Below the pieces are notes generated by a model, which saw only the letters and a program-made list of their open reading frames with translations, did not search any database and was not told where the DNA came from. Positions 56,258 to 64,000 of a DNA stretch of 64,000 nt are shown here, piece by piece. The position numbers were made by a program, and so were the translations under genes. The stretch is from Blepharisma stoltei (Eukaryota; Ciliophora; Heterotrichea; Heterotrichida; Blepharismidae), in assembly GCA_914767885.1 (NCBI GenBank), contig CAJZBQ010000017.1, forward strand, positions 1 to 64,000. The letters are read 5' to 3'. Numbering within the stretch: the stretch's first letter is position 1; the number at the start of each line of letters is the position of its first letter.

Positions 56258-59200
56258 ATGCCACTTTTTACGAGACCAATAGAGGAACTGCTGAGCTATA
56301 TTTTCTCTCGGTTAAATAAAGGAATATTTCTAGATGAGCTAGACCATAAGCATTTTCAAGCTAAAGTGTCAGAAGGGCTGTATATATTAAAAGATCTTAA
56401 GCTTAACCCACTTACAATAAACCAAAATCTCTCAGAAAGCAGTTTACATTTAAAAAGTGCCTCAATTTCAAGAGTCCATATAAGACTGCCGTCGCTAATT
56501 AAGATAAATCATAACCCTGTTTCGGTGCAAATGGGTGATGTTGTAATAGAGCTTTGTAGTGCTGGTGAATCAGGATCTCCTGTCATATTAAATCAAAATG
56601 CAAAAAATCCTTCAGACCAGCAGCAGGCCAGCCAACAAAATGTAGGGATATTTACGAAAACTATTGGAAATATTATATCAAATATCACGTTCGAAATAAA
56701 CATGATAAAAATTCGAATCCGAGCCCACCCTAACGATTCTGATTTCATTCAAATTACCATCAACAAGGCTTCTTTGAAGAAAGACTTAAGCGACAACAAA
56801 GCTTCTATAGTCAGATCAGCCAGAATAGAAGGTTTCCGAATCAGTGTCACGCAAAACGACGCCGAAGTTTATGAGCCTTCTGACTATTCCCATATTGCCT
56901 TCATAGAGCACCCGATAAATTTGCGAATATTCATAACTAATGAAATGCTGCTTCTAGAAGGTGACGTCGCCAAAATCAATGCTTTGATTTGTATGGAACA
57001 ATTAAAAGTGATTGTAAATATTTTCTCGAGGCTTAGGAAAAGTACATTAGTAATTAATGAGGAATCAGTGCTAATGGAGACTTATAGGGAAATTAAAGAA
57101 GAAATAATTGAGTCTATAGAGCCAGAGTCAAAAGTAGAAATTAGGAAAAAATCAATGAAATTTAGGTTGAAGGCAATTAATGTAGCCCTGCTGTTGGAGG
57201 AGTCTGAAGGGTTTAAAAAGCGATGAGACTACCAGGATGGGGCTTATCCAGGGGTGCCGCATTCACATTTACTGATATATTTCAATGATTCAGCAATCAC
57301 ACAATTTTTGTCAACTGATATCAAAGTAAAGAATTTCGGGGTGAAGTATTGTCACCTTGCAAATAATCCTGCATTGGAGTCCTCATCTATTTATCAGTCA
57401 GCAAAGCAATCTTTTTTCAGTGAATTTTTTAAGCCAAAAGTGGGAAATTTCGATTTTTGGGCTGTGGATATCAATAAACAGCATTTTTGTATAAAAAACG
57501 TCATAGAGTTTTACAAGTCTAGAGACGATTTACCGAGCTCCCCAGGGTATGTTCTGCCTACAATTAAAGAAGATATAAGCATTAAAAAATCACAAAATGA
57601 TTTCAAGATAAAATTAGCCACAATGAAATGCCATCTGGACTTAATACTAATTTCTGAGCTAGAAAACTTGATTTATTCATTAGATTTTAATGGAAATTCA
57701 AACAACGGCAGCATTTTTTCTTTTTTAGTATCATTGCCAAGCTTTCAAATCGACTACCAGCAGCATGACAATAATTCAAGTGAAAATGGCTTTTGTTGTT
57801 GCTCACAAAGTAATTGGAAATTGATGGGAATTTTAAAAAAAATAAAAATCATGGGGAATAATAATGATATTTTAGCGAATTCTAAAGAATTTGATGTATT
57901 AAAGATTAATAGGAATTAGAAAGGATTTTATTAGTTAGAATTTTATTTCATATAGAAGATAGTCAATTAATTAATATTTAATATTCATATATAATATAGA
58001 ACTGCATATACATTACAAGCGAGACTGAATTAATTAACATTATGAAGATCCCAGACATAAAATATGAACGAATTTCGCAAAGCCAAGAAGAAATAATTAT
58101 TGAAGAACAAAAGGTCGAAACCCATGAGCGCTATTATGTGCCTGGCCAAGGAAGAGTATCTTTCCCCAAAAACACCAAAATCTCCGAAATATATTCAGAA
58201 AATGACGACTATAGATTCAGATTTGACCCCAAAAAAAGAAACGAAGCAGAAGAAAACAGGTCAAAAAAGTCTGTAAATTATATAAATCGCATCTCTGCAA
58301 GCTATCTTGAAATCCAAATTAACTCATTTTCACTTCAACAGCTAGTTTACTTCATCCCAACCAATCTCAAAAAGCCTATTTCTACTAAAAAATCACCATC
58401 GTACTGAGAAATCAGCATAAAACGATCCATTATAAATTTATCATCTACTGATAACTCTTTATGATTTCCTAATTCTCCTCGGCAGTACTCGACAACTTCA
58501 TTTTACACCCCAAATTCCAGCATATCAAATACAATAAATTATGCGGCAAATCCTCATAGTTCGCCAATTATTTCAATTATTTTGATTTCAATTGAGGCAT
58601 ATGTGTTTAAAAACTGCTATTTAAATAGAGAAAATTATATTGTGGCTGCTGCCAAAAAAGGAGAAGGGACTTATTTAGAAAAAGAGCTGCTTAGGCCTGT
58701 AGGAGATGCAGCAATTGAAATAATTTTTGAAAAAACCAATGAAAATAGCGAATTTAATTTTAATTTGACTGATTTTGCTATTTTTGCGCAAGATTTGAGG
58801 AGAATTTCTAGATTTTTGAAAGGGTTTGATGTCCAAATTCCAAAAAAAGACGAAAAATATTCAAAAATAAATATTTTTCTCCAAAATATAGTGATTGATT
58901 ATGCTACAGATGATGGAAAGTTACTGTCATTTATTGAAGACTGGCACATATCAAGTGTGGTAGGTAGCGCAATATCCTCAGCCTATTATCTATCTCTCGG
59001 CACCTTTCGAGTTTATCTTCAAAGTGCTTTAGGCTTTAAAGTTGACGATATTTATTTCAAAAAGCCTCTAAAATGAACTATTTTCGACCCAATTTTAAAA
59101 TCCAAAGGGTTTGTATTAGTATTTTCCCTCGACTCATTTGAGCTATACGGAACAAAAATACGCAGTAATACTGAAGAGACTGGTGAAGAGCCTTTTTTTC

Positions 59201-60735
59201 CTACAGAAGAATGTTTAATTGGCTCGCATAACTGCACTGCTATTACAAGCAATATTTTTATCAGTGAAAATATGAAAAATTGTCACAGAAATAGCGATAT
59301 GCTTGATTTATATATAAATGTTGGGTGCATTATTATGCATCTCTGTAAGGACTCAATTTCATTATTAAATAGCTTTTTCGACTTCAAAGGAGAAGAAGAG
59401 CCTCCAGAAATGCTGAGAAAAGACTCAGATTTAAGCAGTGACGACTCTGACACTTACCCAGTTTCTGTGATTGGGCTGATGATTGATCCGAAAGACTCAA
59501 TAAGAATAAAAAATATAAATATTCAAGATTACTTGAGCCCTGAATTCAAGCCAAAATTATTGAAAAATAAATTTGATAATAAAATAATGGCTCTGCCAAA
59601 TATCACAAAATTCATACATACACATACAAAACTGCCAAAAAATCCTTCAAAAAATACATCAAATTCTAATTTTCATCGATTGCGAACCTACCATGGAACC
59701 CCAAGTCTGAAACTCTCATTAAGTATTTTTTATTTTTCTATCAATTTATACTCTGGCAATGATTTTTCCTATAAAGCAAGAAGTGGGACCAAAAGAAATT
59801 TATCCAGCTTTATCCAATTCAAAATTGATGAAATTGGCTTCACTTTTGCTAGATTCCCAAAAATTCTTCATTTTTCATGAATTGTATCAATTTCAATCGG
59901 AGATATAGAAATCCACGATTTTATAAAGGACACTTCTGTCAAAAAAATGCTAAAAATAGATAACATTAATAAGAGCCCATTGACAGATTTTTTTCAAACT
60001 AAAGTTACATGTGCTTGACCTCGACCTGAGTACTCAATTGACCAAGAACTTATAATTTATATAAAATTGCTCCCAGTAAAGCTAAACATTGACCAAAACT
60101 GTGTCGATTTTTTCTTGGATTTATTCAACTGAAAGCCAGAAGAACAAACTCTGATGAGGAGAACCGCAGCCCTTCCTGACGATGCAGCCATAATCCAGAA
60201 GCCTAAAGCCCAACTCTTTATCCAAAAGTTCATTATTGAACCAATTGAAATAAATCTAGACTACATCCCACATGCAGTAGGCGGACGGTACCCAGGCGCT
60301 AATGTATTGAATGCTTTCCAAATAGAAGAATTCAATTTTTGTCTGTCCAGAATTGAAATGATAGGTGTAAAAGATATCCACCAAGCATTGATAAAAACGT
60401 GGAAACTGTGGTACCAGCATATTGTTGATAATGAAATTATTAGGCTGCTCAGCAATATTGGGCCTATGAAGGCAATAAAAAATGTTAGCGGGGCGATTTA
60501 TGAATTTGTATGTGTGGATTGGAGTAGTGACCCAAACTCTGAAGGAGCTAAAATAGCTCTGGTAAAGCTAATAAAAACACTGTCAGTAGAAAGCTTAAAA
60601 ATAGTCGAAACTTTTATGAGCGGGACTTATACAATAGTTCAAGGGTGTGGAAATGCTGCCGGATTAAAAATGCCGTCAAGACAAGCCATTGTGAGGCCTC
60701 TGCGGGATGCCCAGCATATTTTTAAAGGCATTTAA
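56258..60735 (+). CDS. ATG2: Autophagy lipid-transfer protein ATG2
   Basis: 1,455 residues after removing one 110-bp insertion (57897-58008) and reading many UGA as Trp. ATG2 is a rod-like bridge that transfers phospholipids from the ER to the growing autophagosome. The N-terminus resembles a chorein region (YIFSRLNKGIFLDELD, then VSEGLYILKDLKLNPLTIN). The C-terminal part has the ATG2 signature IQKFIIEPIEINLDYIPH followed by helices with LLSNIGPMKAIKNVSGAIYEFV and the basic end SRQAIVRPLRDAQHI. It is shorter than animal ATG2 (about 1,900-2,000). I chose ATG 56258 over the in-frame 56180 because the conserved part starts there. VPS13-type proteins are the alternative, but the C-terminus favours ATG2. 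Confidence 0.8.
57897..58008. other. IES-like insertion, 110 bp, in ATG2
   Basis: TA-bounded AT-rich segment with stops. The right end read inward is TATGCAGTTC, close to the TATGCTG motif. Removal joins EFDV to YITSETELIN in frame. Confidence 0.7.
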
Positions 60736-60785
60736 GTTGAAATATTAGTAAATTAGGTTATATTGAGTTTTAGCAAATCATTAAA

Positions 60786-61295
60786 TTAGAAGAACTTAAC
60801 AGCCATGCCTTCGCCGACTTGAAAGAGCTCTGCTTTTCTTGATTTTTCTAGTGATCTTAAAATAACCATCATATAGTTAACTGGCATCCCATAAAACTCT
60901 TCCCTTGTGGTTTCGTCGCCAGATACCAGCCCTTCTACAGTCTCAACAGATCCGACTCTTCCACTGTCAACAGCCCATCTATATACTTGCTCTCCCCAAG
61001 CTTCAGGCTTTTTCCAAAAAATCATATAGGCTTCTCCTTCTCTAATAGCATTTTTTTGCTTAAGCATATAATCAAATAAGACATTCTTGAACTCCTCGCT
61101 TAATGATCTACTTACTTCATTATTCCTCATTATATCATGAAAATCATGCGACGTCGCTATATAAATCCTATTCTTCTGAGAATATTCCAACAATATTTGT
61201 GTCCACAAATAAAGTTGCTGTGATCTGGTGTCCAGATTAGGCTGCAAAGTGTAAAACGGTGGCCATGCTAAAAATCTTTCAACTGGGACATCCAT
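60786..61295 (-). CDS. VPS25: ESCRT-II subunit VPS25
   Basis: 169 residues, uninterrupted, close to the usual roughly 175. The signature WPPFYTLQPNLDTRSQQLYLW, here starting at residue 11, is diagnostic; its PPxY-type loop binds VPS22/VPS36. Two winged-helix modules follow, including the second-helix region KPEAWGEQVYRWAVDSG and GDETTREEFYGMPVNYMMVILRSLEK. It ends VGEGMAVKFF, matching the family end GVKFF. ESCRT-II recruits ESCRT-III through VPS25 for multivesicular-body sorting. The gene lies 50 bp from the stop of convergent ATG2 and 18 bp from the stop of the next minus-strand gene. Confidence 0.95.
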   Translation of the reverse strand: MDVPVERFLAWPPFYTLQPNLDTRSQQLYLWTQILLEYSQKNRIYIATSHDFHDIMRNNEVSRSLSEEFKNVLFDYMLKQKNAIREGEAYMIFWKKPEAWGEQVYRWAVDSGRVGSVETVEGLVSGDETTREEFYGMPVNYMMVILRSLEKSRKAELFQVGEGMAVKFF

Positions 61296-61313
61296 ATTAA
61301 ATTAATCTATTTT

Positions 61314-62789
61314 TTACACTGGGTTCAAAAACACCACAATTGCAGTTGTGTCATCAGTCACGTCCAATTTTTTCCATTTCTTATAAGCTTCTTTTGTCAG
61401 TTTTTGGGAAGCTCCTTCAGCATCTCCAGTTTCCCAAAATTTGGCAACGATTTCTACAGCTTCTAAATTTTCGATAAATTCTCAGACCCCATCTGAGCCT
61501 ATAATAAGGAATTTATCGCAGTCAGAAAGGTAAATATCGTTTACTTCTGGGTCAGAAATTACTCCTGCGCTTGCACCAACAGCATCTCCTAGTGACCTTG
61601 CCATTGCAAGACCTGGGATATCTTCTGACTGCAGCCAAACTCTGTAAGGTCCTACATGGTTTCCGGATGGATCTGATTATTCATTACCTTTCATTTGTTC
61701 GACCCTTCCTCCTGATTTTTCTATTCTAAGCCTTTCTGAATGCTCATTAGGCTTATGATCTCTTGATAATGCAAGTGCGATTCAGTGCCCATCTATTAGC
61801 TGTCCTAAAACAGCTCTGGAGTCACCTACATTGGCACAGAAAAGATGATTTTCGTGTATAAGCACAGTGCAAGCTGTGGTGCCTGAAAAACTATTCTTAT
61901 TATAAACAATAAAAAAAATATAAAAAATTATTTTTTAAAAATAGATATTTATAGGAAAATGTATAATATCTATATGGGATTTTAAAACTAAATCTTTTTG
62001 AAGCCTTGCGTAGCATTTTTTAAAAGCTTGCTTTAAAGATGACATATCAGTAGAATTTATAGCTGAGTTGTCTCTAAAGAAATGAGGCCTTGTTATGACA
62101 GGCAAATATCCTTCTAATAACTGAGGAAGGTTAATTTTGACATAGTCTGAGACAATATGCCCATATATTCCATGCCCATCTAAAATTGAAAATAAATATT
62201 GGTCTGGGTAGCAGCAGAAATTTGTGCATATAATATAACTGTCTTGGTTAAATTTTTTTAATTTTCCAGCAGTTTTTCCAGTCCTAGAACATACAGAATG
62301 TATGACATTTCGCTTTTTTTGAGGAATTCGAGTAGTGTCACTAAAAGTTTTATCAGCAATTTTTGGGGTAAAATTAATTCTGGTCGATATTTTTGGAGTT
62401 GGCAAGTGACTGAGCTGGCTTAAGATTCTTTCCTTTTTATTTTCATTATTTATAGGCGAATTTGGACTATTTGTTCTTTCTTTTTCAATGCTGGGAAGCT
62501 TATCTTTCAAAATTCTGTAGCTGCTTTGGCTTTTTATTAAGCCTGTATAATCGACTTTTAGCCGATCACCGTTAATTTGCCGTGAGCTTTCAGCAGTTTT
62601 TATCGATTTTTTAAATGCTTTATTTTCTGATTCTGACTTATTTAAGAACGATTTTTGGGTTCAAGGGTCTTGAGCAATTTTCAATTGATGGTTACTTTTG
62701 GCGTTGGATAGCTTGACCAAGTTAAATCTCTTGACATCTTCACGACTTGCTCGAAACACTGGGGAAAAGGGAGGAATGCGTCTTTCCAT
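61314..62789 (-). CDS. PP2C-type Ser/Thr phosphatase
   Basis: 459 residues after removing an 81-bp insertion (61892-61974) and a 15-nt intron (61673-61687), with UGA as Trp. A basic, Ser-rich N-terminal extension of about 150 residues precedes the metal-dependent phosphatase fold. Motifs in order: NQDSYI (metal-binding Asp), LFSILDGHGIYGH (DGHG), FSGTTACTVLI, CANVGDSRAVL, GLAMARSLGDAVGASAGVISDPEV, FLIIGSDGVWEF (DG) and VTDDTTAIVVFL. All key aspartates are present, so it should be active with Mn2+ or Mg2+. The start ATG 62787 is the first in the frame. Confidence 0.93.
61892..61974. other. IES-like insertion, 81 bp, in PP2C
   Basis: Inward ends TATAGATATTATA and TATTCTTATTATA form an imperfect inverted repeat. 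Removal joins LKSH to SFSGTTACT in frame, restoring the conserved SGTTA motif region. Confidence 0.85.
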
Positions 62790-62882
62790 TTTTATATGAA
62801 ATCCATTAGGAATCTTAGATTAATTATCTTTATAGCTATATAAAGATAACTTTAAAGTGTTTAGTAACAAGTTTAGATGATT

Positions 62883-63168
62883 TTAGTTAAAGCTCTCATT
62901 AAACTCAATTAGCATCTTCTTGAGGTCTTGAATCAACTCAAGAAATGCTACCAGTTTTGCAATTTTATATTGGCCAGATCCGTCATTGTCTTGTTTAAGT
63001 TTTCTTCTGCATTTTTGATATTACTATTAGTAACCTCTTCAGTCTCGGCGATCCTTTCACAAACTTTGTTTGCAAGGCTGTTTAAATGGGTAACATAAAA
63101 ATTCAAAAAATCTAAACGGTACAAATTTCTAGCAGCTCCTCAACATCACAAGAAGAAACAATACTGAA
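62883..63168 (-). CDS. Short coiled-coil ORF, possibly WASHC3-like, frame uncertain
   Basis: A minus-strand frame reads FLNFYVTHLNSLANKVCERI and a charged coiled coil (TEEVTNSNIKNAEENLNKTM) up to UAG 62948. The FLN-hydrophobic start plus coiled coil is reminiscent of WASHC3/CCDC53 of the WASH complex, but the match rests on a short stretch. An overlapping frame then offers KLVAFLELIQDLKKMLIEF to UAA 62883, so one frame change or intron is needed. No in-frame ATG is seen. It could instead be the 3' part of the Kelch gene. Confidence 0.35.
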
Positions 63169-64000
63169 TTATCCACTTGATACCAGAGGTGGGTCATCAA
63201 TTAAAGCAATATCTTTCATATGCATTTTGCGAATTTCTACAAACTTCCAATTCCCCAACAACGCTTCTAAGGAACCGTTGAGAAAGAGTTAGCATAAGGG
63301 GAATATACCAAAATATTTTTTTTATATCCAGATATTAAAATATTTCCGTTAAATATTACACTACGACAATCCATATCAATTATCGGCATTTGAGCTATTT
63401 TAAATCACTGATTTTTATCCAGATCAAATCTGCCGGAGAAAAATGTCATTTTATAATTATAACCTCCAAAGCAATAAACATTCCTATTGATATAAATAGC
63501 TGAAGAGTAGCAGCAAGGCATCCCTCTTGGCAATGCTCGAACTTTATAATCACTGCCAATTATAAAAGTTATTCCAAGGTTTCATCATTCACCAAAGCAA
63601 AATATCTCATCATTCGGAAGTCGAAGTATGCATATGCCAGTCTGCAAATGCTTTGAAGGATTTAATTCAGACAGATTCAAATCAATATATCTTTCTCTAA
63701 TTTTTTCAATGTCTAAAATATGCAAGAGAGTTGCTTTATTCTCTTTATTGTATAATCTATAAATAGATGTGATTTTATGGTAGGCGTCTATATATTTCTG
63801 ATAAGCTTCATTGAGTTCTGAGCTATTAGTTTATTTTGATTATTGTATCACTCACGGATTCTTCTGAACTCTTGCTCTGTTTGTGTATCGTTATTATTTC
63901 GGCTTAAAATTGCAGATGTTTTAATTTCTAGATCTTGAGCAGTTAGTGACTGATTAGTTGCATTTTGATAGAATTCGGTTCCAGCGAAGTCTGGCTCATA
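63169..64000 (-). CDS. Kelch-repeat protein, partial at window end
   Basis: The gene enters from the right edge. Residues include a helical segment (ELNEAYQKYIDAYHKI) and then at least two Kelch-like blades, for example AIYINRNVYCFGGYNYK with the following FDLDKNQWFKIAQMP and RSVIFNGNILISGYKK. UGA is read as Trp in several conserved W positions. An interruption of about 33-38 nt near 63835-63870 and an apparent one-base frame change near 63270 prevent a continuous frame, so an IES edge, a longer intron or sequence errors are possible. It is a beta-propeller protein, and its binding partner is unknown. Confidence 0.6.

Overview
The window is the end of a ciliate chromosome. It most likely comes from a heterotrich of the Blepharisma type. 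The evidence is: (1) bases 1-2251 are C-strand telomere with the 8-bp unit CACCCTAA; (2) spliceosomal introns are almost all 15 or 16 nt, GT...AG; (3) in-frame UGA is read as Trp in essentially every long gene, and every gene terminates with UAA or UAG. Stentor shares tiny introns but uses the standard code.

The main structural fact is that most genes are interrupted inside exons by AT-rich or transposon-like segments bounded by TA. Removing a segment with one TA restores the reading frame, and I checked this by codon-phase arithmetic gene by gene. These look like internal eliminated sequences (IESs), so the window is probably germline (micronuclear) sequence or an unedited copy. Short interruptions are about 60-117 bp. 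Long ones (188-416 bp) mostly carry terminal inverted repeats and resemble MITEs. Other insertions are SINE-like retroposons with perfect 15-bp target duplications and a 2.25-kb foldback element.

Layout: 1-2251 telomere; 2252-4945 AT-rich subtelomere with a zinc-finger fragment; 4946-13319 Tim23-like protein, an acidic protein, a coiled-coil protein and a TRP-like channel; 13456-14033 SINE-like element; 14476-44781 a head-to-tail minus-strand array of nine CDPK-like pseudokinase genes (copies A-I) broken up by mobile elements, with two ARF-like genes inside it; 45293-62789 compact conserved genes (DHHC acyltransferase, coiled-coil protein, secreted acidic protein, RPF2, coiled-coil protein with the foldback element, kinesin-8, ATG2, VPS25, PP2C); 62883-64000 a coiled-coil ORF and a partial Kelch gene.

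The pseudokinases start MGCC or similar (predicted N-myristoylation and palmitoylation). They keep the kinase fold landmarks APE and DxWSxG but have lost the catalytic HRD Asp and the DFG Asp in every copy. The longer copies end in four EF-hands. They are therefore inferred to be membrane-anchored Ca2+-binding scaffolds or allosteric regulators rather than kinases. The right half of the window is housekeeping: protein import, ribosome assembly, autophagy lipid transfer, ESCRT-II and ciliary/microtubule functions.
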